Shown here piece by piece: positions 22,819 through 30,773 of a stretch of 36,318 nucleotides of DNA (position 1 is the first letter of the stretch; the number at the start of each line of letters is the position of its first letter). Below the pieces are notes generated by a model. It had not been told where the DNA came from and made no database searches. It was given only the letters and a program-made list of their open reading frames with translations. This stretch comes from DASYZQ01 sp035946175 (GTDB lineage: Bacteria; Patescibacteriota; Saccharimonadia; Saccharimonadales; UBA4665): positions 1 through 36,318 of the forward strand of contig DASYZQ010000015.1 of assembly GCA_035946175.1 (NCBI GenBank), read 5' to 3'. Both the position numbers and the translations under genes were made by a program.

Positions 22819-25014
22819 TCAAGCAGTATGAGAATTATTGGATGGCGGTACTGCTAACCGGCTTTTGGCGAAACTGAAACCAAAGGTGCTGCCCTTGCCG
22901 GGCATACTCTTAAATAGTACAGCTCCGCCCTGCTCGATTATGACCTTCTTGGCCATGAAGAGTCCCAGGCCTGTTCCGTCAGGACGCGCCCGCCTGGCGT
23001 TCGGTGCTCTATAGAATTTACTGAATAGATGATGCTGCTCAGCCTTCGGAACCCCGATACCATCATCAGTCACTGTTAGTTCAACGCTTTGGGGCTTATC
23101 CTCCAGTGCCACCACAATATGACCTCCGGCAGGGGTATAGTAGATAGCATTATCGACGAAGTTCATAATAACTTGTCGTAGCTTCGTTTCATCAAGCATA
23201 TATACCGGGAAGTGCTCAGGCTTCACAAATGTTAACTCTAAGTCCCGGCCCTTAGCAGTCTCCATCAGCTGGCTGACTTCCTCCGCAGTAATCTGCGCCA
23301 GATTGGTCGGTGCCGGCTCAATAACAAACTTACCGGTCTTCAAACGTGAGATATTGAGCAGATCAGCAATCAGGTAAACCATGCGCTGCGAGCTGATAAA
23401 TGACTGATTAAGTAATTTACGCTGCATGGGGTTGAGCTTACCGGCGTCACCATCAAGCACCATAGACACATATCCCTTCACCGCTGTCAGTGGTGTACGG
23501 AGCTGGTGCGAGGCCATACTAATGAAGTCATCTTTGGTTTGGTCAAGTAGGCGGAGACGTTCGTTTGTATGGCGCAATTCTCGTGTGGCTTTGTCAACTT
23601 TTTGTTGCAGTGTGATATTGAAATGCTGAATCTCTTCAAAATGTAATGCGTTTTGTACAGCAATTAGGAGTTCGTGGGAGATAATCTGAAGTATCGTTAT
23701 GTCTTGGTTGGTATAAGAATTACCACTTTTTTTCTGCCCTAGTACGATATACCCCAGTGTCTGCCCAGACGTAGTTGATGGAGTGATGCGTACTAGCAAG
23801 GCGACGTCATTCTTCCTGAGCAATCGTTGCAGTGAGGACTGATCTTGTGTCAACAAGTCTGTAATAAAAAATACCCCCTTGAGATGCGCCATTAAACTCC
23901 TAATACCAGTAAGGTCAGCGTCGGGAAACTCCTTCTCGACATTCCCAACGAAACGCTGCCGGCGGAATTGAGTTTCGTTCACCCCGAGCATGCAGTACTC
24001 TGACTTCAGATTATCAGCGATAACCTGAGAGGCGAATTTCATAAGTTTGTCTAATTCTATATTCTCGACGAGAACCTTATTAAGTTTACTAATGAATACC
24101 TGTGGGTCATATGCATCTCTGAAGAAAAGACTATTTGTCACTTTATTGAATATCACCCTCAATGGGCTATACATAAGGACAACTACAATAATCAATAAGG
24201 TGTCCAAACCGTCTCTTAAAACTAAGCTGTGTGTGTTTGAACTTATATATCTAGAGATTACGGCAGAAACTATGCCATAAAATAAGGAGATAACCCCAAG
24301 TGTCAAAGCATAGACAAGCGAACGTACAATGATAAGTCTTAGATCAAACAATCTATGGCGTATGACGTTATAGAAAAGCCCATATACCGCAATGATAACA
24401 GGAAGCAGCCCAATATTACTCAGGCCGAACCAGCCCGTAATCGCAGGCAAAATGACATTGGCCAGCAATATACCTGGCAGCGCCCAACATAAACTGATAA
24501 AAAGAACTTTCAGACGCTTCTTTGTTTCCCCGCTAGCCCGGTTGATATTCTGGCGTAACACATACATGACACTCACTATCAAAGTAGCTATCGATACGTA
24601 GTATATGGATATGGCTGGACCAAATTTTACGGCATAAACACTACCTTGAATTTTGACACCTGCGACAACGAGCGGAGTAAATGATATGAGTGCTACACCC
24701 ACTAACAGAAGATAGAAGCGAGCCAGGAGCGCCCTAGATTTGGTATCATCAGCAATTTCCACAACTAGTCGCAGCAAGTAGACGGCGGAACAGAAACTAA
24801 ACCCAAAAACCAAGTAGTTAGCAATGGTAGCGATCTGCGGTGTAAGATGGGTATCGTTGCTGACGTAATTTGCGATAATCCAAATGCTTACAAAACCTAC
24901 AAAAGTTGCAAAGATACGATTAAGCCTCACTGTCGCATTCTTAAGCAATGCTGCCAGTGCAAGAATGATGAGAGAAATAACAGCTATAAGGTCTACGATA
25001 AGGTAAACGTTCAT
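22819..25014 (-). CDS. multi-TM sensor histidine kinase with GAF domain
   Basis: The protein is about 731 residues from the preferred start. About nine to ten N-terminal membrane helices (1-325) resemble the 7TM-type N-terminal sensor regions of bacterial kinases. A GAF-like domain (about 330-470), a short coiled coil and the kinase core follow. The H box is MASHQLRTPLTAVKGY; the N box is LRQVIMNFVDNAIYYTPAGG. The G boxes are DDGIGVP and GTGLGL. It should autophosphorylate on His in response to a membrane or small-molecule cue. The frame is open from 25023, but a -10 box TAGAAT ends immediately before that ATG and 9 nt before the ATG at 25014. No response regulator is adjacent; two lie about 6 kb away at 31226-32044. 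Confidence 0.88.
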   Translation of the reverse strand: MNVYLIVDLIAVISLIILALAALLKNATVRLNRIFATFVGFVSIWIIANYVSNDTHLTPQIATIANYLVFGFSFCSAVYLLRLVVEIADDTKSRALLARFYLLLVGVALISFTPLVVAGVKIQGSVYAVKFGPAISIYYVSIATLIVSVMYVLRQNINRASGETKKRLKVLFISLCWALPGILLANVILPAITGWFGLSNIGLLPVIIAVYGLFYNVIRHRLFDLRLIIVRSLVYALTLGVISLFYGIVSAVISRYISSNTHSLVLRDGLDTLLIIVVVLMYSPLRVIFNKVTNSLFFRDAYDPQVFISKLNKVLVENIELDKLMKFASQVIADNLKSEYCMLGVNETQFRRQRFVGNVEKEFPDADLTGIRSLMAHLKGVFFITDLLTQDQSSLQRLLRKNDVALLVRITPSTTSGQTLGYIVLGQKKSGNSYTNQDITILQIISHELLIAVQNALHFEEIQHFNITLQQKVDKATRELRHTNERLRLLDQTKDDFISMASHQLRTPLTAVKGYVSMVLDGDAGKLNPMQRKLLNQSFISSQRMVYLIADLLNISRLKTGKFVIEPAPTNLAQITAEEVSQLMETAKGRDLELTFVKPEHFPVYMLDETKLRQVIMNFVDNAIYYTPAGGHIVVALEDKPQSVELTVTDDGIGVPKAEQHHLFSKFYRAPNARRARPDGTGLGLFMAKKVIIEQGGAVLFKSMPGKGSTFGFSFAKSRLAVPPSNNSHTA

Positions 25015-25180
25015 GTTACCCATATTCTACTAGCCATAAACAGTTTAGGCTAACGGCATTGCGTCGCTACAACACGGCTCTATATAAGCTTCAACCAGGT
25101 CCAAGCACCAATAAGTAGCATGAGCAGTGCCGTCCTAGTTGCCGGCAAAGCACGATCTGCCGTTATCGCAAAGGTGAGTT

Positions 25181-26167
25181 CTAATTGATTAACACTTCAC
25201 TGAGCGGCCGTCTATTCGAGCGTTGAGCAGGTTTGGATGCTCTACCGATTCGATAGAGCGCTACCGGATTTTCTACTTGAGCTATGTTGGCTACCTTAGA
25301 AGCGGCATCAGGATCATCAACAGCTATCGAAACAGGCTGATACGAATAGCCTTCTCCAGCAATCGTTACCCAAGATCTGAGCAAATTTCTGCCGGCATTG
25401 AATAGAGAAGTCGGGTTCATATCCTCAGCCGAAAGTACAGCTGCTCTTGGTGAGGATGAAAATAGTGCTATGTCGCGAGAAGAGTAAAGTACACCAAGCA
25501 TATGACTCTTCAGACTACCCCGCCAAAAGGCAAACCTAAGCCCCACCAAATCCACTTTACTTAAATTAAAGGCGCCTGGGGTAATCCCGTCAGAAGCATC
25601 ATTATTGAGACGAATCCAATTCTTCAAGTCGGTTATATATTGAGAGTCTGCCCACGAACTCACACTTGCTTCCTTTACTATAGCAGTAAGATCTTTCGGG
25701 TCTATGAGTATATTCCCAAGAGTCTCGAGGTTCTCTTCGAGGCTCGAAGGTAACGGATCTGCCGCAAAGCGATTTCTATTCGTATGTCGTGCACCCACCC
25801 ACTGCGTAAGTGGATCTTCTTGGTCGACTTTCACGACGCCATTTAGAGCTATCGTGGCGATGAATAGATCTTGGCCGTTACGAGTGAGTTCAGGAGTAAC
25901 CTCCACGTTAACACCATGTTTTGGCCCCTCCAGCACCATAGTCTCGATAAAAGCACCCATCGTAAGATACGCATCCTTATCTTTTGGATCTGCTGGCAGA
26001 TCGGGCGTCTGGTGGTAGTGGACCTCATAATTGGTGCCATCCACCGGCCTTATCCTCCAGGGCTGAGCATTATGAGCAGATGGGGCTCGTAATGTGGCTT
26101 CGAGAAGCCCCACATGCATAGGATTAATGTTGCTAAATTGTTCAGATGCACTTTCTTCGTATGACAT
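25181..26167 (-). CDS. Acg/MoeY-like nitroreductase-superfamily protein
   Basis: The 328-residue protein resembles the Acg branch of the FMN-dependent nitroreductase fold. The N-terminal RAPSAHNAQPWRI matches the APSSHNTQPW motif, and the C-terminal YRIGRAS...QRSNRRPL matches the ending that binds or covers FMN. Acg-type proteins keep an FMN fold but often lack reductase activity. In mycobacteria an E1/ThiF domain and this kind of domain are fused in one protein annotated as MoeY (Rv1355c). Here the ThiF-like gene lies directly upstream (11-bp gap), so the two products probably act together. An AGGAAG Shine-Dalgarno lies 8 nt before the ATG. The substrate is unknown. Confidence 0.75.
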   Translation of the reverse strand: MSYEESASEQFSNINPMHVGLLEATLRAPSAHNAQPWRIRPVDGTNYEVHYHQTPDLPADPKDKDAYLTMGAFIETMVLEGPKHGVNVEVTPELTRNGQDLFIATIALNGVVKVDQEDPLTQWVGARHTNRNRFAADPLPSSLEENLETLGNILIDPKDLTAIVKEASVSSWADSQYITDLKNWIRLNNDASDGITPGAFNLSKVDLVGLRFAFWRGSLKSHMLGVLYSSRDIALFSSSPRAAVLSAEDMNPTSLFNAGRNLLRSWVTIAGEGYSYQPVSIAVDDPDAASKVANIAQVENPVALYRIGRASKPAQRSNRRPLSEVLIN

Positions 26168-26178
26168 AGTAGAGCTTC

Positions 26179-27216
26179 CTATTCTTCATCCCCTGGATCA
26201 TAAACTACGTCTGGATTCAAATTCCACATTGACCTCAATGCAAGCACCATAGCAGAACGTGTAAATCGGAGTATAGAAGGCCTGCCAACCATTGCTTTAT
26301 TACGATTTAAGTCTATTACTCTATAATGTGGAGCTACCGTTGGTAACGGCCTATTGTCTCCTCCCCTTTGTCGCCCAGTTATTCTTCTGAGGATGTGTGC
26401 CCAATCAGGTTCACTACTCTCAGCTCCAGACGTTAGATGATTGAACGCTTCTTCAAAGGTTATCGATGCGAGTAGATTAACCCCACTCCCTTTTGTTGGC
26501 AACGGAGCACCCATCAGTACTGCTTTCATCACACTCAATCTACTACTGTTTATGGGTAAATATGGGACCGCTTTAGCAATATCCGGGCCGTTTTCGGCTG
26601 CCTTCGCGATTTGCTCGATACTTCTTTCTATACTTTCTTTAGAGCCCATAGGATCTATTGGATCATATCCATTTGTCTCTTCAAATGTAACACCATCTGG
26701 CATAAAGGAAGTAACCATAGCACTCGGCCCTATCTCTAACCCGGTCAAAACTGGTATACGGTGACGGCGAGCGGCCACGTGTAAGCGCACACTAGCAGCC
26801 AAACTATTAAAATCGATTCCATCGAATACGAGATCAGCTCCTTTGACAAATTCGCGGACATTTTCCCGAGTTACGCCTTCAGGATATACCTCTACTACAG
26901 TAGCCTGATTTATCCCATGGATCATGTCTGCTAAGGCCTCGGCCTTATTTTGACCCAAAGTATTATTGGACGCACAGGGGTGTCGGTTAAAATTCGATCG
27001 CTCGATTACGTCAGGGTCTGCAAACCTAAACCTTTGCACTCCTTCTCTCGCGAGCGACAGGGCCAACGGGGCACTTGCGGCTCCTGCGCCTCCAACAGCT
27101 ACTACTGCATCGCAGAGCGCTTGTTGCTCGGCAACAGTATGCCATCCAGTGCTTCTAGAAAGTTCTTCACTTTGTGGAGTCCACATTTCACATTTAGGGG
27201 AGTCTACAGTCGACAT
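26179..27216 (-). CDS. ThiF/E1-like adenylyltransferase
   Basis: E1/ThiF/MoeB proteins activate a carboxylate, often of a ubiquitin-like protein or peptide, by adenylation. The 345-residue protein shows the Rossmann loop VAVGGAGAASAPLALSLA and the ATP-binding ADPDVIERSNFNRH (Asp and Asn-x-Asn-Arg). DLVFDGIDF follows. The CxxC zinc pairs and a conserved catalytic Cys are not visible, so it probably adenylates without forming a thioester. No ubiquitin-like partner is encoded nearby. It sits between a LuxI/FeeM-like synthase and an Acg-like gene, the order expected for a split MoeY-type protein. A TTGCTA/TAATTC pair in the 55-bp upstream gap may give an internal promoter. Confidence 0.8.
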   Translation of the reverse strand: MSTVDSPKCEMWTPQSEELSRSTGWHTVAEQQALCDAVVAVGGAGAASAPLALSLAREGVQRFRFADPDVIERSNFNRHPCASNNTLGQNKAEALADMIHGINQATVVEVYPEGVTRENVREFVKGADLVFDGIDFNSLAASVRLHVAARRHRIPVLTGLEIGPSAMVTSFMPDGVTFEETNGYDPIDPMGSKESIERSIEQIAKAAENGPDIAKAVPYLPINSSRLSVMKAVLMGAPLPTKGSGVNLLASITFEEAFNHLTSGAESSEPDWAHILRRITGRQRGGDNRPLPTVAPHYRVIDLNRNKAMVGRPSILRFTRSAMVLALRSMWNLNPDVVYDPGDEE

Positions 27217-27271
27217 TTATTTATATAACCTCGTTTTTAGAATTATCTTAAGTTATAACCGTTAGCAATCC

Positions 27272-28063
27272 TCATGCTGCTACTAGAGCCACCTTCCCGG
27301 CCCCCCGTGCCACTACGGAGTAGTACCCCATCGTCCCCTCGCTAACACGCATAGACGCCAGATCACTCTGAGTGAGGCCCAAGCTCTCAGCAACAACATG
27401 AGGGTCTATAGCTACTGGGTAGTTACGCGACCTATATCGCTCAATATATCTTGGACGAGCGATATCTTGAAGAGGAACACCACTTCTCTGTAAATCAAAT
27501 AGCACGGGTTCCTCTAACACCGCGTACCCACGCTCCAGACCATGCGTCATAGCGTAAGCCAAGGCAACATTAAAGCCAGGCCATTTGAGACTTTCCTGGA
27601 TATCCTCATCTTCATGCCGTGAAATGAAGCGTGAGACCTCAGCGCTTAATGGTGGGGCTGGGTCGCGATCAAACACGTCCGGGAAAAATCCTTCTATAGG
27701 GAGAGGCCCACTATGGGGCCAGCCACGCAATATAAGCCTGATTGCATGCACTACCCGTGCTGTGCCAACATCAAGATTTTCAAATCCACCAATATGTACC
27801 GAACGGGCGTCATCTGCGTCCCTCTCAGTACCATCTACACAATTAATAAGGTCCGGGTCGACAATACGAGCCTGCCTTCCATATACATTTCCGCGTAGGC
27901 GGTAATAAGCATCGAGCTCGGCAGTAGTTCGGCCCGGCATAAGCTCATGATCAATTGCCAAAATACCAACAGCAAATTGTGCCGTTTCATGGCCCCTAAA
28001 AATATCTGATCGTACAATCGGAATGACTTCACTATTACTAATAGAATGGTCTATAGCTGTCAT
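27272..28063 (-). CDS. LuxI/FeeM-like N-acyl amino acid synthase family protein
   Basis: The 263-residue protein resembles the GNAT-fold acyl-homoserine-lactone and N-acyl-amino-acid synthases. Shared features in order are a Tyr-Arg-Leu-Arg region (RLRGNVYGRQ), acidic residues (DADDARS), a basic strand GTARVVHA, LPIEGFFPDVF, and the hallmark AEVSRFISRHE, whose Glu and Arg match conserved LuxI positions. LEEPVLFDLQRSGVPL follows, where family members form the acyl chain pocket. Such enzymes join an acyl group from acyl-ACP or acyl-CoA to an amino-acid amine. Neither substrate can be named. It is the first gene after a strong promoter and a leader terminator, and is followed by ThiF-like and Acg-like genes. 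Confidence 0.65.
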   Translation of the reverse strand: MTAIDHSISNSEVIPIVRSDIFRGHETAQFAVGILAIDHELMPGRTTAELDAYYRLRGNVYGRQARIVDPDLINCVDGTERDADDARSVHIGGFENLDVGTARVVHAIRLILRGWPHSGPLPIEGFFPDVFDRDPAPPLSAEVSRFISRHEDEDIQESLKWPGFNVALAYAMTHGLERGYAVLEEPVLFDLQRSGVPLQDIARPRYIERYRSRNYPVAIDPHVVAESLGLTQSDLASMRVSEGTMGYYSVVARGAGKVALVAA

Positions 28064-28093
28064 AGCAATAAATTTTGCCTACCTTTCGCAGTA

Positions 28094-28127
28094 CAAAAAA
28101 CGGCCTCAGGAGTTTCCTGATGCCGTT
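28094..28127 (-). terminator. intrinsic terminator inside the leader of the synthase gene
   Basis: On the minus strand AACGGC-A-TCAGG and CCTGA-G-GCCGTT form an 11-bp stem with one G-A mismatch and a 5-nt loop, followed by six Ts. It lies downstream of the gene's own promoter and ends 31 nt before the ATG at 28063. This is the position of an attenuator rather than of an ordinary gene-end terminator. Confidence 0.75.
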
Positions 28128-28165
28128 AGTCTTCTAACTCGCGATTTCTCTTTCGAGAAATACAT
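28106..28165 (-). CDS. possible 19-codon leader peptide
   Basis: An ATG 4 nt after the -10 box opens a 19-codon frame (MYFSKEKSRVRRLTASGNS) whose TGA stop falls inside the terminator stem. It contains three Arg codons (CGA, AGA, AGA) but no long run of one amino acid. The position suits ribosome-mediated attenuation, although the start lies unusually close to the -10, so translation is unproven. Confidence 0.25.
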   Translation of the reverse strand: MYFSKEKSRVRRLTASGNS

Positions 28166-28169
28166 GTTA

Positions 28170-28198
28170 ATAATACTATAAAATAGCTAATAAGTCAA
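28170..28198 (-). promoter_or_regulatory. strong promoter of the synthase-ThiF-Acg cluster
   Basis: On the minus strand TTGACT (28198-28193), a 17-nt spacer and TATTAT (28175-28170) are near consensus. The predicted transcript begins about 100 nt before the synthase ATG. Its leader can form ATTTCTC-GAAA-GAGAAAT, GTTAG-AAGA-CTAAC and the terminator in succession. Confidence 0.7.
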
Positions 28199-28204
28199 TT
28201 ACAA

Positions 28205-28220
28205 TGTGACAATTCTCACT
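28205..28220. promoter_or_regulatory. Crp-like palindrome upstream of the synthase promoter
   Basis: TGTGACAATTCTCACT matches TGTGA-N6-TCACA at 9 of 10 fixed positions. Its edge is 6 nt from the -35 box, and its centre is about 48 nt before the predicted start, a plausible activator position. Confidence 0.45.
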
Positions 28221-28265
28221 TTGAGTCAATTTACGGATTAACCCGCGCACGCGTCTTGCCCAGAC

Positions 28266-29225
28266 TTATACTGCCGGCTTAACTGTGTATAGTCTAAAGA
28301 AATTGGTCGGCCCCAGCGCCAACTTTATGGTACGCAGTAAAGGCAAACCTAAATCAGATTCCAGATTTATATAACTAAACCCTTGCTCCAAAAACCATTT
28401 GGCGAATCTGTAGGCGGTATAGTCGAAAGTATGCGGCAGTTCGTTATTGATTCGGGCATAAATCATCACAACATAGCGCTTATCGGTAGGGACATGATAG
28501 AGCACATAGCCATGTAACTGCCCGTTAATAAACAGACAAATGTTATCTAAGCCCAGCTCCTCGGCGCGAGTAATCGCAATTCGGAGCGCTTCATCATTGT
28601 GTCGGGCAAAGTTATTGATAACGCCAGGCCGTTTCCAGTTACCGACACTATCAAGAAGTAGCCTGCGATTCTGCTTCTCGCCCAACTCTAAACTTCTAAC
28701 CGAAATCTGTTCCTCGTCTATTGCGGCTAGAAACTTCTTGATATGTCGTTGCCTAAAATCCACGATCCGATGAGACGGGAAGAACTTAGATAGTACATAG
28801 ATATATTCATCCATGCGGCGCTCTTCGTGAAATGAAAAGAGCTCCGGGTGATGCATGTGTTCAATCACGAATTCCGGTACATGGACTATGCGTGCCTGTT
28901 CGCCTCTTTGGGCCAAATGATCAAATATAGTGCATAGGACCTGATCAACATTATTCACGCCGACAAGCGATAGACCTGAGAGTTCTTCCATACCGGGCGC
29001 CCAGTAAGATATAACGAGATTATCTTCGAGTAGCGACACGGAAACACCGTTGAGCGTATTCCACCATGTCATTAGATTTGGAAATGAGATATTGGCAATC
29101 GGCGGATAGTTGGCAACCAGGGCTTGATAGCGGTTCCTGTCTGAGAAAGTTAGTTTCGAGAACTGAGGAAACACTTTGAAGGCAGCTACTGCTTCGTCTC
29201 TAGGCTGAGAATTGGTATCGGCCAT
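28266..29225 (-). CDS. DUF2156-like (GNAT-fold, LPG synthetase C-domain-like) protein
   Basis: The 319-residue protein resembles DUF2156 proteins, related to the soluble C-terminal domain of lysyl-phosphatidylglycerol synthases. An N-terminal YPPIANISFPNLMTWWN is the typical PxxSDxSFxNLxxW-type motif. A first GNAT-like half (about 55-150) and a second half (about 165-315) contain VINNFARHNDEALRIAI, CLFINGQLHGYVLYHVP and YINLESDLGLPLLRTIK. These enzymes may transfer aminoacyl or acyl groups. It has no membrane helices. AAAGGGG lies 8 nt before the ATG. It follows the HTH-methyltransferase gene by 82 bp and probably shares its transcript. Confidence 0.7.
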   Translation of the reverse strand: MADTNSQPRDEAVAAFKVFPQFSKLTFSDRNRYQALVANYPPIANISFPNLMTWWNTLNGVSVSLLEDNLVISYWAPGMEELSGLSLVGVNNVDQVLCTIFDHLAQRGEQARIVHVPEFVIEHMHHPELFSFHEERRMDEYIYVLSKFFPSHRIVDFRQRHIKKFLAAIDEEQISVRSLELGEKQNRRLLLDSVGNWKRPGVINNFARHNDEALRIAITRAEELGLDNICLFINGQLHGYVLYHVPTDKRYVVMIYARINNELPHTFDYTAYRFAKWFLEQGFSYINLESDLGLPLLRTIKLALGPTNFFRLYTVKPAV

Positions 29226-29307
29226 CGGGTTAACCCCTTTATAACCTATACAGTTGATAAAACCACAAGTTACCTAGAATGGCAAACTTCAGCGAGTGTT
29301 TTAGATT

Positions 29308-30543
29308 TTAATCGCCTAGTTTTATTCGGGATACACTCAACATAAAATCCTGTTCAGGAGTTAGGCTGGCATACAAAAGGCTAAAGCCGTTACGATCAAG
29401 CTGTTTTATTGTTGCAAATGCATCTTGATGCCAATAACGCCATAGGAGCACCGTATCGCCTTTATGTAGATCAACTTGTCTACTCCCTTCTTTGAAATCG
29501 AATACTATACTTACGGCCACATTAAGCCTGGCGCGTAGATATCGCTGACGCTTCTGTTCATCGAATCCTGTTTCAATTTCATAAAGTGACTTATCGAGGT
29601 TAAGTAGATCGAATACGAAACGATGATTAGGCGAAAAACTAGACCCACCACCAGGATTATTAAAAACATTGAATTGGAAAAGACGTCTACCGCTAGTGGT
29701 GTCTAACTTCATAGTTCGGATCAATACGTCGTGTGTACCCATACTATTTTGAATGACTCTCAGTGCATCATCGGGAGAGCGGAAATTCTCTAATGTACCC
29801 CCAAGTAATAAAACAAGATTAATCGTGTCTTGGCCGCGGCTTCGGACATATTCCTCAGCCAACATGTCAGCAAAACGATCATAGTTAATGTCTGCTTCAC
29901 GACTCTCAAATCTTATCCTTGTCCCAAACCAAGACTGAAAATTCCGACGGGCGATATCAATCATTGCTGGGCTGATGTCAAGTGCCACATAGCGGCCCAA
30001 ACGGCCTTGCAAAAGTAGATTCTCAAGAAACTTTTTTACCGGTAAGGCATTTCCTGGCCCTATCTCAATTACATTTACATGTTTATACCTAGACGTTAAA
30101 TCGTTTAGGTAAGCCTGGCAGCTGTCCAATAATTTGATACTGAAGGTCACGCCATTGAGGTGTTGCTCAGTGCCAAGACGATTTGCATATTCATCCCAAT
30201 ATTCCGCCCCACCATCAAAGTAGTTATATTGACGCTGTATTTCATGATGTATATCAAGATCAGCAATAATGTCAAAAAGTTGTTGCCTATCGAATATGTC
30301 ATATATCTCTGGTTTGGGTCTAATAACCCTGAGCCCTCTAGTATTCCGATATTTTCTCCTATCCGTTACTAACCTTTCTATAGCGGAGACATTTCTGGCG
30401 GTATTAGTAATATATGAACGATCGTTCGTTTCATATAACTCTAGATCTAGTTTTCCCTGTTTAGCCGCCTCGACCCAGTTGAGTACTGTTCTTAGGGAGA
30501 CATGATATGTTTCAGCAAGTTCTGGATTTTTAAAATAAAGCAT
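29308..30543 (-). CDS. HTH domain fused to EgtD-like SAM methyltransferase
   Basis: The 411-residue protein joins two parts. Residues 7-30 (PELAETYHVSLRTVLNWVEA) form a helix-turn-helix of the MerR/AlpA or transposase type, followed by a basic linker. Residues 80-410 match the EgtD-like family (histidine N-alpha methyltransferase fold). VIEIGPGNALP is the SAM loop (158-168), ALDISPAM is motif II (187-194), and LLLGGTLENF (245-254) corresponds to the GSTIGNF motif of EgtD. No EgtB-type partner is present. An amino-acid amine is a plausible methyl acceptor, but ergothioneine synthesis is not supported. A DNA-binding domain on a metabolic methyltransferase is unusual. Confidence 0.7.
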   Translation of the reverse strand: MLYFKNPELAETYHVSLRTVLNWVEAAKQGKLDLELYETNDRSYITNTARNVSAIERLVTDRRKYRNTRGLRVIRPKPEIYDIFDRQQLFDIIADLDIHHEIQRQYNYFDGGAEYWDEYANRLGTEQHLNGVTFSIKLLDSCQAYLNDLTSRYKHVNVIEIGPGNALPVKKFLENLLLQGRLGRYVALDISPAMIDIARRNFQSWFGTRIRFESREADINYDRFADMLAEEYVRSRGQDTINLVLLLGGTLENFRSPDDALRVIQNSMGTHDVLIRTMKLDTTSGRRLFQFNVFNNPGGGSSFSPNHRFVFDLLNLDKSLYEIETGFDEQKRQRYLRARLNVAVSIVFDFKEGSRQVDLHKGDTVLLWRYWHQDAFATIKQLDRNGFSLLYASLTPEQDFMLSVSRIKLGD

Positions 30544-30548
30544 ATGTT

Positions 30549-30564
30549 TGTGATGTATCTCACC
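30549..30564. promoter_or_regulatory. Crp-like palindrome at the methyltransferase start
   Basis: TGTGATGTATCTCACC matches TGTGA-N6-TCACA at 9 of 10 positions and lies 5 nt upstream of the methyltransferase ATG. Its position would overlap the -10 of a leaderless promoter, which suggests repression if functional. Confidence 0.4.
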
Positions 30565-30653
30565 TTAAAAGTATTGACATGTTTCACTAACGAAATGTAA
30601 CATAGTAGTAAGCGGCAACGCTCGGTCTTATCCAGTCTACTAAACGGTGCTTC

Positions 30654-30677
30654 GGTTAATTTAAATAATTATTAACC
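30654..30677. repeat. AT-rich inverted repeat
   Basis: GGTTAAT and ATTAACC form a 7-bp perfect stem around a 10-nt AT-rich loop in the spacer between the divergent genes at 30543 and 30774. It may be an operator or a weak terminator. Confidence 0.3.
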
Positions 30678-30773
30678 CTAGCACTTTTATTATACAGGTT
30701 CAAGACCTAACCTTAAATAATGATCGGCTTACACCTTGACGCTTGAGGTTTTAAGCTGACAAGAGGGAGTGTT

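Noticed and set aside
25120..25188. 22-codon plus-strand frame between the kinase and Acg-like genes
   Set aside because: It has no Shine-Dalgarno or nearby -10 box and overlaps the 3' end of the Acg-like gene; chance is sufficient.
29308..30543. Ergothioneine biosynthesis gene egtD
   Set aside because: No egtB, egtC or egtE-like genes are nearby, and the N-terminal HTH is foreign to EgtD, so only the fold is claimed.
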